Below, piece by piece: positions 40,605-48,899 of a stretch of DNA of 64,000 bases. A model generated the notes under the pieces. That model searched no databases. It was not told where the DNA came from and saw only the letters and a program-made list of their open reading frames with translations. Origin of the DNA: Peterkaempfera bronchialis (GTDB taxonomy: Bacteria > Actinomycetota > Actinomycetes > Streptomycetales > Streptomycetaceae); contig NZ_CP031264.1 of assembly GCF_003258605.2 (NCBI RefSeq), positions 1,798,001 to 1,862,000 of the forward strand, in the 5' to 3' direction. Both the position numbers and the translations under genes were made by a program. Within the stretch, counting starts at the first letter, position 1, and each line of letters begins with the position of its first letter.

Positions 40605-43600
40605 TCAGCCGGGCAGCCGGGTCTCCGGCACCTGCACGGTGAGCAGGGCCCCGTCGCCCAGGTGCAGCAGGCCCCGGCCCGGCCTCGGGGGCTGCCCGAC
40701 CACGCCTCGGGAGAGCCGCACCCCGACCACCTCCCCGTCGCTGAGGCTCTGCGGGGAGAGCAGCATCCCGGAGCGGTTCCGCTTCACCTGCCCGGTCCAG
40801 CCCGCCAGGCCCAGCGCCAGCGACTCGGCGTTCCCCGCCGCCACCAGCCCCCAGCCCGGCCCGGCCCCGCCCCGGGCCAGCAGCGCCAGATCGCTGTCGA
40901 TCTCCGACTGCATATAGAGCTCGGCGTCGTCCACCAGGATCACCGCCTGGTCCTCCGGGACGTCGCGCAGCGCGGCCCGGAAGTCGGCGGCGGACAGCTC
41001 CGCATCGGTGAAGAGCGCGGCCACCCCGGGGACACCGGCCAGGTCGCGCAGCGGCGAGCGGCGCGGCGCCAGCACGATCAGCCCGGTGCCGGACTCCAGC
41101 AGCGAGCGGGCCACCACGGCAAGCGCGGTACTGCGGCCGGTGCGCGGCGGCCCGGCGATCACAAAGGTCGGCACATCCGCGAGGTCCGGCCCCAGCGCGG
41201 TGAGCGTGTCACCGCCGACGCCGACCAGCGGGCGCAGCGGCCCCGGGTCGCGGCGCAGCGCCATGGCGTCGGCGTACCTGACCAGGTCGGGCAGCACATC
41301 CAGCCGGATCGGCCGCCGCTCCTCGGGGACCTCCGCCTCACGGACGGTCAGCTCCTCGCCCAGGGCGGTGAGCAGCGACGCCTGGGCGGTGCCGGAGAGG
41401 TCCGGGCCGAGGACGGCGATCTGCACCTCTGCGGTGTCCCGCGCCCGGATGCCGCGCCCGGGCGGCGGGTCGGCCGGGGCCGACCGGGGGGTGAGGCCGA
41501 CCACCGCGTAGTCGGCGCGGTCGTTGAGCCGGAGCACGATCCGGTCCTCGGTGGTGCCCGCGAACCGGCTGGACCCCAGCACCCGGTCGCCGGCCAGCAC
41601 CAGGTGGATGCCGACTCCGGCGCCGTCGCGCAGCAGCCGCAGGGTGCGCTCCAGATAGCTGCCGTTGTCGAAGGTGGCGAACTCCCGCTCGAAGACCTCG
41701 AAGCGGTCCACCAGCACCACGATGTGCGGCGGCCGCTCCTCCGCCGGGACCATGCCGCGCAGCTCCGCCAGGTCGGCGGTGCCGCGTGCGCCGAGCAGCG
41801 CCTGACGACTGGTCAGTTCGGTGACCAGCCGGTCCAGCAGCCTGCCCAGCCGCTCCGTCTGGTTGCGGTCCACCACCGCCCCGCAGTGCGGCAGCGCGCT
41901 GAGGGCGTTGAGCGCCCCGTTGCCGCAGTCGATGCCGTACAGATGGAGGTCGGCCACCCCGTGGGCGCGGCCGAGGGCCGCCGCCAGGGTGCGCAGCGTC
42001 TGCGAGCGCCCGCTGCGCGGCGAGCCGATGATGTGCAGATGGCCGGACCGGTCCAAGTCCAGGACCAGCGGGGTGCGCGCCTGCTCGGCGGGCAGGTCGA
42101 CCAGCCCGTACGCCACGGCGGGCAGCGCCGCCGCGCGGTCCGCCGGGGGCCTGGGCCCTGCGGGCTCCGTCCACGGGAGGACGTCGGGCAGCGGCGGCAG
42201 CCAGGGGCTGGGCTGCCGGTCCACCCCGGTGGCCTGCGCCGCCTCCGCGACGGCGGCGGTGAGCACCGCCAGGTCGGTCAGGGCCTGCCGACCGCTCGGG
42301 GCGCCGCCGCCGACCGGGGCCGCGCCCCGCTCGACCGGGCCGCCCAGCTCGCGCCAGCCGATGCCGTGTGCCCGTACCGGGGCCTCCGCCGACGCGGGGA
42401 CCGCCCCGGCGGGCCGCCGGCCGCCGACCCGGCCCGCCTGGAACGGCAGCAGCGCCGCCGGGCCCAGCCTGGCGTAGGCGCGGCCGGGGGTGACCGGGGA
42501 GATGTCCCCGGCGTCGGGGGCGTCGATGATGTCGCGGCTCTCCCCCGCGTCGGTGGTGCGCAGCGCGATCCGCAGGTTGGTGTTGGCGCGGATGTCCGCC
42601 GTGACCGCGCCGGTGGGGCGCTGGGTCGCCAGCACCAGGTGGATGCCGAGCGAGCGGCCCCGCTGGGCGATGTTGACCAGGCCGGAGATGAAGTCGGGCA
42701 GCTCCCGGGCCATCGAGGCGAACTCGTCGATCACCAGCAGCAGCCGGGGCAGCGGCGGCAGGACGTCGCCGCCCCGGGACCGCTGGTCCAGGTAGTCCTC
42801 GATGTCCTTGGCCGACGCCTCGGCCAGCAGTTGCTCGCGGCGGCGCAGCTCCGCGCCGAGCGAGACCAGCGCCCGCTCCACCAGATGGGTGTCCAGGTCG
42901 GTGACCAGGCCGACGGTGTGCGGCAGGTCGGCGCACTCGGCGAAGGCGCTGCCGCCCTTGTAGTCGACCAGGACGAAGGTCATCTCATCCGGCCGGTTCA
43001 CCACCGCGAGGGTCGCCACCAGGGTCTGGAGCAGCTCGGACTTGCCGGACCCGGTGGTCCCGGCGACCAGCGCGTGCGGCCCGTCGCGGACCAGGTCGAC
43101 GGCGAAGTCCCCGTCGTAGCCGGTGCCCAGCACCGCCCGGGTGGAGCGGCCGGACAGCGCCCAGCCTGCGGCGACCGCCCCGGCCGTGGGCGGTTCGACA
43201 CCCAGCAGGTCCAGCAGCCGCACCGCGCCGGGCAGCGCGCTCTCCTCGGCGTCGCCGACCCCGCGCAGCGGCGCCAGCGCCCTGGCTGCCTGCTCGTACC
43301 AGCCGGGCTCCGGGGAGTCCGCGCGGACGCCCTCCAGCGGGGCGCCCCCGCCGGTGCGCACCCGGAGGTAGCCGTCCGGGCCGGTGGTCACCACGGCGGT
43401 GCACTCCTCGGGGAGCAGCCGCTCCTCGCGTTCCAGGCAGACCGTGTACACCCCCACCGACGGGCCGTCACGGAGCAGCGACACCACGCCGGGCAGCGCA
43501 CGGGCCCGGCGGGCCTGCTCCAGCACCACCAGGATGTCCGGGGAGCCGGCGGCGCCGCCGCGCGGCGCACCCGGGCCGGCGGCCAGCCGGCTCGCGACCA

Positions 43601-45017
43601 GTCGGCTCAGCTCGCCGATCCGGCGGGCCGTCGACTCGGCGGTGCTGCCGACCAGCGCATAGGCGTCCTCGCCCTGCGGGCGGCTGTGCGGCAGCCAGCG
43701 CACCCACGACCAGTCCGCCTCGCCCTCGGTACCGGCCAGCACATAGATCCGCAGATCGGCGGGGCTGTGCAGGGCGGCGGCCTGCGCCACCGTCCAGCCG
43801 GCCAGATTGGCGGCGCCCGCACCGGCGATGCCCGCGACCCCGGCGGAGCGCAGCGGCACCCGTACCGGCACCTGGGTCAGCCACGGCACGGTGGTGCGGC
43901 GGTGCTCGTCCAGCGCCGGGTCCTCCACGGTCAGCGAGGACGGCAGGTCGGCGGTGCCCACCCGGACGTCCAGGAAGTCCGGGTCCTGCCAGCGGCGCTC
44001 CCAGAGCCGCTCCGACGGCTGGGCCGCCATCTGGAGCAGCGAGGCCGGATCGGGGTGGGCGAGCCTGAGGTGGTGCTGCTCCGCCAGGACGGCGGTGTCC
44101 ACATCGGCGCGGACCCGGGCCAGCGACTCCTCGTACCGGCGGACCTTCTCCGCATAGCTGACCTGGGTCTGCTTGCGGCTGCCGAACTGGGTCGCCAGCG
44201 CGCCGAGCGGGGAGAGCAGCGCCAGCAGTACGAAGATCCAGCGCCCGGTCGACACAATGGCGACCAGCGCACCGCCCGCCGGGACCAGCAGGATCGGCAG
44301 CAGCGGGATCGGCCGCTTGTCCGGCTTGACGGGGGCGCCCGGCAGCCGGAAGCGGCCGGCGCTGCGGGCGGCGAGGAAGCGCGGCGGCCGGTTGAACTCC
44401 AGCCCCAGCCCGTCGGCCGCAGGGGTCAGCGGCGCGCGGGCCGAGTTCGGCAGGGCCAGTTCCAGCAGGGTGTCCCCGACGGCGAGTTGGCTGCCCTCGG
44501 GCCAGCGGACGGTGCCCGCCGGCTCCCTGCCGTCCAGCAGCGCCTGCCCGGCCGCCGCCACCGCCACCTCGGCGGTGTGGTCCACCCGCACCCGGACCCG
44601 GGCGGCGACCGCCGGGGCACCGGGGGCCAGCCGGATGCGGCAGCCGGGGCCGCTGCCGATCTGGTACTCGCCGGGCGGCAGCCGGTAGGTCGTACCGGCC
44701 CCCGGTCCGCTGACCACCCGCAGCTCCAACCGGCCCTCGGGCTCGGCCTCCCGGGGAAGGGGGGCGCCGAGCCCGAGGTCCAGGCCGTCGCGCACTCCTG
44801 CGGCGTACAGGGTGGCCTCCGGGTCCACCGGATCCGAGCCGATGTAGAGCACCGGGCCGGTATCGGCGGCAGCGGCGCCGGTACCGGTCCGGTGCCCGAC
44901 GGCACGGGCCAGCTCCGCGGCGAACCGCCCCGCCTGGGCGGAGGGTTCGGTGTCGACGACGACGGCTGTGGACACCCCCTCGTCCTCGGGGTCACGGACG
45001 CTGACGTTCAGGCGCAC
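40605..45017 (-). CDS. EssC/EccC-like FtsK/SpoIIIE ATPase with FHA-like N-terminus
   Basis: A 1470-residue type VII secretion-type motor starting at GTG 45017. Order: N-terminal ~95 residues, FHA-like domain (~96-187; PGEYQIGSGPGCRIRLAPG), two membrane segments (~236-280; PILLVPAGGALVAIV and WIFVLLALLSPLGALA), then three P-loop domains. Domain 1 is intact: AGTTGSGKSELLQTLV (~652) and Walker B LLLVIDEFASMA (~757). Domains 2 and 3 have Arg for the P-loop Lys: GSPRSGRSQTL (~999) and GPPRTGRSTAL (~1290), so they may bind ATP without hydrolysing it. A fused three-ATPase chain with FHA and two membrane segments is the EssC/YukB arrangement. It is last in an operon with a WXG100-sized gene and the putative substrate. 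Confidence 0.88.
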   Translation of the reverse strand: MRLNVSVRDPEDEGVSTAVVVDTEPSAQAGRFAAELARAVGHRTGTGAAAADTGPVLYIGSDPVDPEATLYAAGVRDGLDLGLGAPLPREAEPEGRLELRVVSGPGAGTTYRLPPGEYQIGSGPGCRIRLAPGAPAVAARVRVRVDHTAEVAVAAAGQALLDGREPAGTVRWPEGSQLAVGDTLLELALPNSARAPLTPAADGLGLEFNRPPRFLAARSAGRFRLPGAPVKPDKRPIPLLPILLVPAGGALVAIVSTGRWIFVLLALLSPLGALATQFGSRKQTQVSYAEKVRRYEESLARVRADVDTAVLAEQHHLRLAHPDPASLLQMAAQPSERLWERRWQDPDFLDVRVGTADLPSSLTVEDPALDEHRRTTVPWLTQVPVRVPLRSAGVAGIAGAGAANLAGWTVAQAAALHSPADLRIYVLAGTEGEADWSWVRWLPHSRPQGEDAYALVGSTAESTARRIGELSRLVASRLAAGPGAPRGGAAGSPDILVVLEQARRARALPGVVSLLRDGPSVGVYTVCLEREERLLPEECTAVVTTGPDGYLRVRTGGGAPLEGVRADSPEPGWYEQAARALAPLRGVGDAEESALPGAVRLLDLLGVEPPTAGAVAAGWALSGRSTRAVLGTGYDGDFAVDLVRDGPHALVAGTTGSGKSELLQTLVATLAVVNRPDEMTFVLVDYKGGSAFAECADLPHTVGLVTDLDTHLVERALVSLGAELRRREQLLAEASAKDIEDYLDQRSRGGDVLPPLPRLLLVIDEFASMARELPDFISGLVNIAQRGRSLGIHLVLATQRPTGAVTADIRANTNLRIALRTTDAGESRDIIDAPDAGDISPVTPGRAYARLGPAALLPFQAGRVGGRRPAGAVPASAEAPVRAHGIGWRELGGPVERGAAPVGGGAPSGRQALTDLAVLTAAVAEAAQATGVDRQPSPWLPPLPDVLPWTEPAGPRPPADRAAALPAVAYGLVDLPAEQARTPLVLDLDRSGHLHIIGSPRSGRSQTLRTLAAALGRAHGVADLHLYGIDCGNGALNALSALPHCGAVVDRNQTERLGRLLDRLVTELTSRQALLGARGTADLAELRGMVPAEERPPHIVVLVDRFEVFEREFATFDNGSYLERTLRLLRDGAGVGIHLVLAGDRVLGSSRFAGTTEDRIVLRLNDRADYAVVGLTPRSAPADPPPGRGIRARDTAEVQIAVLGPDLSGTAQASLLTALGEELTVREAEVPEERRPIRLDVLPDLVRYADAMALRRDPGPLRPLVGVGGDTLTALGPDLADVPTFVIAGPPRTGRSTALAVVARSLLESGTGLIVLAPRRSPLRDLAGVPGVAALFTDAELSAADFRAALRDVPEDQAVILVDDAELYMQSEIDSDLALLARGGAGPGWGLVAAGNAESLALGLAGWTGQVKRNRSGMLLSPQSLSDGEVVGVRLSRGVVGQPPRPGRGLLHLGDGALLTVQVPETRLPG

Positions 45018-45076
45018 GGCAATCGATTCCCTCGTACGTGAGTCGTGAGTGGTGGGGCTGCGGGTGGGCCGACCCG

Positions 45077-45370
45077 CTACGACAGGTTGGAACCCAGCTG
45101 CTCGTCGGTCTGCGAGAACGCGTCGCCGACGGCCTTGATGTACTGGCCGATGCCCTGGAGGCCCTGGTTCACCTGGTCGAAGCCCCGGGCGAACTCGTCG
45201 AAGAAGGGCTGGAACTTCTGCTGGGCGGCCGGGGTGCTGTAGCCCTGGGCCAGCAGGTTCTGGATCTTCCCGCGCACCTCGGTGAGCTTGTCCTGGAGCT
45301 GCGAGAAGTCATTGAGCAGCGCGGCCGAGGTGGAGGCGGTCTCGTCGGAGTTGACGGCGAAGTTGGGCAT
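45077..45370 (-). CDS. WXG100-family protein lacking the W-x-G motif
   Basis: A 97-residue helical hairpin protein with ATG 45370 after AAGGAGAACC. Helix 1: ETASTSAALLNDFSQLQDKL; turn: QGYSTPAAQQKF; helix 2: FDEFARGFDQVNQGLQGIGQY. The family W-x-G turn is replaced by Y-S-T, but the A-x3-F that follows and the C-terminal helix are typical. It lies between the putative large substrate and the EssC-like ATPase, 59 bp before the latter, as expected for an EsxA/EsxB-type substrate. The protein should be secreted as a dimer. Confidence 0.82.
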   Translation of the reverse strand: MPNFAVNSDETASTSAALLNDFSQLQDKLTEVRGKIQNLLAQGYSTPAAQQKFQPFFDEFARGFDQVNQGLQGIGQYIKAVGDAFSQTDEQLGSNLS

Positions 45371-45441
45371 GGTGGTTCTCCTTGGTTGCTGTGGTGCTGT
45401 CGGTCCGTCCACCTGGTGGTGGGGGTCTGTGGGGGCTCGGC

Positions 45442-47279
45442 TCAGCCGGAGCCGGTGGTCGGGGAGGGCGGCAGCGGGATGTCCTGCGGCTCGGGCCTGG
45501 GCGGGGACACCGGACGCGGCGGCGCCTCGATGGTCGGGGACGGCGGCAGCGGGACATTCTGCGGCTCCGCCACCAGAGCCGGGGCCGAAGCCGGGGGTGC
45601 CTCGGTGGTCGGGGAGGGCGGCAGCGGGATGTCCTGCGGCTCGGGCCTGGGCGGGGACACCGGACGCGGCGGCGCCTCGGTGGTCGGAGAGGGCGGCAGC
45701 GGGACACTGTGCGGCTCCACCACCGGGGCCGGAGTCGGAGCCGGAGTCGGGGCGGGCGCCGGAGTCGGGGCGGGCGTCGGAGTCGGGGCGGGCGTCGGAG
45801 TCGGGCGGGCGTCGGAGTCGGGGCGGGCGTCGGAGTCGGTGTCGGGGCCGGGGCGGCGGGGCCGGGGCCGTGCGAGGTGCCCTTGGCCGGGAAGATCGAG
45901 TCCACGCCGTGCCCGAACGCCCGCTTGCCCACGGAACCGACCGACCCCGGCAGGAAGTTGGCCGCCTCCCCCGCGACGGCCTCCGCCGGGTCGGTCCCCT
46001 CCGCGACCGCGACCCCGACCTTGGCGCCGCTGGACGCACCCTCCTGCACCAGTCCCGCGCCCTGGTCGATCAAAGCGCCGCGCAGCCCGACCGGCTCCGG
46101 CTCAGGAACCTCCGCCGCCGGCCGGAGCCTCGGGGCGAAGGCGCCCCCGTCGAACTCGCCGCCCCTGAAGCCGCGCGCACCCCGGATACCGGCACCGACC
46201 ACGGCACCGGCCGCCGCGCCCGCCAGCAGGTTGGCCGCGGTGATCTCGTCGCCGTTGAGCTTCTTGACCACCGCCTCCTCGCCCACCTTGTGGCCGAACT
46301 CACCGATCGCGCCGGTGACCAGCTTCCCGCCCGGGCTGTCGAAGGCCACCTGGAACGCCTTGGTACCGGTCACGGTCTCCGTGGCCTTGGTGATGCTGCC
46401 GGCGACCGACCGGAAGAAGCCGCCCGACGAGATGCCCTTGAGCAGCGCCGGGGAGACCTTGGTGATGGCCAGTTCGGCCGCCCGGCCGCCCAGTTTGAGC
46501 AGCGAGCCGCCCGGGACGATCGCCAGCAGCCCGACCAGGAAGTCACCGGTCTTGAAGTCTCCGGTGACGATCTGTTGAACCGTCTGCAAGGCGAACAGCA
46601 ACCCGCCGAGGACCAGGCCGACCACCGGGAAGAAGACGGTGACCACGGCCACCAGGATGTCGATCAGGATCTTGACGAACGGGAAGTCCGCGAAGAAGTC
46701 CGCGATCTTCTGGAAGAAGTTCCGCTCCGGGATGGCCTTCGCTGCGGCGTCGTCCAGCTCCTGGCCCGCCCGCCGGGACGCCTGCTCGCGGAGGTTCCGG
46801 GCGTCCTCGGCCAGCCGTCTGGCGCCGGACAGGCTCTGCTGGGCGGCATCGATGCCGTCCTGCTGCCGCCGCGCCTCCTCCCGCTGCTCGTCGGTGGCGT
46901 CCTCGGCGAGCGGGGGGACCGTCTGGCGGGCCGTCCCGGCGACCGGTCCGGCCTGGTCCATGGCCCGGTCGACCTGGGACTGCGCATCCTCCAGTTGACC
47001 GGCGTAGGTCTCATAGGCGGTGGCCGCCTCGGAGAAGGAGTCCGCCGTCCTGCCGAGCTTGTCCGGCAGCGACTTCAGCTGGCCGCGCAGGGCGTCCATC
47101 GCCTGTCCGCTGCCCTGCTCCACGGCGCCGCCGCCGCTCAGGATCCTGGTGGCGGTCTCGGCCTGGTCGCCGATCTCCCGGTAGCGGGAGGCCAGCCGCC
47201 GGATCTCGTCCGGGTCTCCAGGCGTCGGGTCCTGGGACATTCCGAGGACGTCGAATCCTGAGGTGTGTCGTCGCGGCAC
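45442..47279 (-). CDS. Large helical and Pro-rich putative type VII substrate, frameshifted in a repeat
   Basis: From GTG 47279 (AGGGGGAGA just upstream) the protein opens with an N-terminal helical WXG/LXG-like domain of ~140 residues (DEIRRLASRYREIGDQAETA, FSEAATAYETYAGQLEDAQSQVDRAMDQA), a coiled Glu/Arg-rich stretch, a hydrophobic region (~195-245; FVKILIDILVAVVTVFFPVVG), Gly/Ala-rich segments, and a Pro/Thr tail. In the APTPTP-coding 18-bp repeat one unit lacks a base (45803-45806, GGG for GGGG). Read literally, the frame changes to Arg/Pro nonsense that runs to 45309 and through the next gene start. Restoring one base gives an orderly tail (PLPPSPTTEAPP repeats) ending at 45442, total ~612 residues. 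No toxin domain is recognised. Confidence 0.7.
45453..45679. repeat. 150-bp-spaced direct repeat in the substrate gene tail
   Basis: A segment of about 76 bp at 45453-45529 is repeated at 45603-45679 (offset 150 bp), coding the same PRPVSPPRPEPQDIPLPPSP tail segment. It indicates in-frame tandem expansion of the Pro-rich tail. Confidence 0.8.
45727..45860. repeat. 18-bp tandem repeats coding APTPTP, with one unit short by a base
   Basis: GGAGTCGGGGCGGGCGTC-type 18-mers recur with variants along this stretch. At 45798-45814 the unit is GGAGTCGGGCGGGCGTC, lacking one G. This is the frameshift position of the substrate gene. Confidence 0.85.
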
Positions 47280-47314
47280 GTCTCCCCCTGGCGGATGGCT
47301 GGCTTGCTGACCTC

Positions 47315-47342
47315 CACACGGGTCGGCCGCGCAAGCGGTTCA
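47315..47342 (-). promoter_or_regulatory. ECF-type promoter of the substrate-WXG100-EssC operon (site 5)
   Basis: On the minus strand TGAACC (47342-47337), 16-bp spacer, CGTGTG (47320-47315), about 36 bp upstream of GTG 47279. It lies back to back with site 2. Confidence 0.65.
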
Positions 47343-47354
47343 GCCGAATTCCGG

Positions 47355-47383
47355 TGAACCTTTTCCACCACCCCTCCCGTGTC
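47355..47383 (+). promoter_or_regulatory. ECF-type promoter of the LysM-like membrane protein gene (site 2)
   Basis: TGAACC (47355-47360), 17-bp spacer, CGTGTC (47378-47383). It is divergent from site 5, with the -35 elements 12 bp apart, and shows that translation of the downstream gene cannot start at the upstream GTG 47354. Confidence 0.7.
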
Positions 47384-47455
47384 CCCTGTGAGGTGCGAAG
47401 GGGCCCGCCCGTGGCCCCGGTACCTCAGCGGGCGCCGAGAGATGGGTGGGACCAG

Positions 47456-48853
47456 ATGATGGGGAGCGCCGGACCGCGAGGTTCGGGTCGGTGGACGGCC
47501 GTACGGACGGCCGTCGCCGTACTGCTGCTGACCGCATGGGCCGTACTGGTCCCGGGCGGGGCGGCGGCCGGCGCCGCCGACGGCGACGGCGACGGCCTCG
47601 TCAAGGTGTATGTGGTGCGGTCGGCGGACCGGAACGGCGGTACGCCCGACACCCTGGTCTCCGTCGCCGCGCGCACCCTGGGCGACGGCAACCGGGCCGG
47701 TGAGATCTTCGCCCTCAATCGCGGACGGCAGCAGCCCGACGGCTCCGCCCTGACGGACCCGGCCGACCTGCGGCCGGGCTGGATCCTCCGGCTGCCCCAG
47801 GACGCGGGCGGTCCCGATGTGCAACTGGCCCGCGAGACCGCCGCTCAGGACGGCGGCCGACAGGACGCCGCTGCCCCCAGCGGGCAGCAGGAGTCCGAGC
47901 CGCTGGTGATCCCACTCCCGGCCGTGCTCGCCGTGGTCGGCGCCATCCTGCTGGCCCTGCTGACGGCCGGGATCGTGGCCCGGCGGCGGGTGCGGCGGGC
48001 GTTCGCCGCATCGGTCCGGGTGGTACGCAGGCTCGGCGAACCGGCCCGCCGGGCGCGCAGGCTGCGCTACCGCAGGTCGCTCACGGAGTCCTTCGCCCGG
48101 GACCAGGAGTCGCTGCGCTACGCCCATGCGGTACTGGCCGAGCTGACCGGGCCCGAGGAGCGGGCCGTGCACGCCGTCGCCGTGGACGGTACGGGTGCCA
48201 CCGCATGGGTGGCGGCCACCGGCACTCCCCCGGCGCCGTGGCAGGACCTGGGCGGCGGCCGCTGGCACCGCCCGCCCGGTGCACCCGCACGGCCCGGCGC
48301 CACCCTGCCACCGCATTACCGCCAGGACGTCCCCTGCCTGGTGCGGGTCGGCGTGGAGGCGCAGGGCCGACCGGTCTTCGTCGACCTCAGCCGACTCGAC
48401 GGGGTGTTGAGCGTCACCGGGGACCGCGCGGTGGCCCGGGACACGGTGCAGACGCTGCTCGCCGAGATCGCCCGGACCCGTCCCGAAGTACCCGTCACGG
48501 CCTTGCAGGGCACCGGCGGCCTACCGATCGCGCTCCCCGCCGCCCTGCCCCGGATCGACCCGGCCGACCTCGCCGCCTACACCCCGCCGACCCGCCCGAC
48601 CGCCGCCGCCCGGAGCGGCGGCACCCTCCGAGCGGCAGCCCGGCTCCGCCCGCTGCGGGCACTCCTGGTCGTCCCGGGAGCACCCACCGGCCGCGAGTCG
48701 GCCGACCTGGCCGCCCTCTGCGGGCCCGGCGGGGCCGGCTGGACGGCGCTGGTCTGCGGAGACGCCGACGGCGCCCACTGGCGCTGGTCGGCCACCCCGG
48801 ACGGCTCCCTCGAACTCCCCCTGCTCAACCTCACACTCACCACCCCAGCCTGA
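47456..48853 (+). CDS. Two-segment membrane protein with LysM-like domain, type VII-type locus
   Basis: A 465-residue protein from ATG 47456. A signal or first membrane segment (~14-38; VRTAVAVLLLTAWAVLVPGG) is followed by an extracytoplasmic LysM-like domain (VKVYVVRSADRNGGTPDTLVSVAARTLGDG, IFALNRG, LRPGWILRLPQD; ~45-120), then a second membrane segment (~155-178; PLPAVLAVVGAILLALLTAGIVA) and a cytosolic basic region plus ~270-residue alpha/beta domain of unknown type (HAVLAELTGPEERAVHAVAV). It would link peptidoglycan to the cytosolic ATPase. It is divergent from the EssC-like operon and shares the double ECF promoter, so it may be the envelope partner that replaces EccB or EssB. That role is inference. 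Confidence 0.7.
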   Translation: MMGSAGPRGSGRWTAVRTAVAVLLLTAWAVLVPGGAAAGAADGDGDGLVKVYVVRSADRNGGTPDTLVSVAARTLGDGNRAGEIFALNRGRQQPDGSALTDPADLRPGWILRLPQDAGGPDVQLARETAAQDGGRQDAAAPSGQQESEPLVIPLPAVLAVVGAILLALLTAGIVARRRVRRAFAASVRVVRRLGEPARRARRLRYRRSLTESFARDQESLRYAHAVLAELTGPEERAVHAVAVDGTGATAWVAATGTPPAPWQDLGGGRWHRPPGAPARPGATLPPHYRQDVPCLVRVGVEAQGRPVFVDLSRLDGVLSVTGDRAVARDTVQTLLAEIARTRPEVPVTALQGTGGLPIALPAALPRIDPADLAAYTPPTRPTAAARSGGTLRAAARLRPLRALLVVPGAPTGRESADLAALCGPGGAGWTALVCGDADGAHWRWSATPDGSLELPLLNLTLTTPA

Positions 48854-48867
48854 CCACGAAGCACCCA

Positions 48868-48889
48868 CCGCCGGGCACGTGCCCGGCGG
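48868..48889. terminator. Palindromic hairpin between convergent LysM-type and paaK genes
   Basis: CCGCCGGGCAC (48868-48878) and GTGCCCGGCGG (48879-48889) form a perfect 22-bp palindrome in the 46-bp convergent gap. Confidence 0.6.
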
Positions 48890-48899
48890 GTCGCAGCGG

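Noticed and set aside
40662-45041. 1459-residue plus-strand frame opposite the EssC-like gene
   Set aside because: It is antisense to a gene with clear Walker motifs, and its Gln/Arg/Gly-rich composition is that of a shadow frame.
45309-45441. Literal continuation of the substrate frame past 45442 into the WXG100 gene
   Set aside because: The Arg/Pro-rich reading results from the missing base in the repeat and overlaps the WXG100 gene in another frame.
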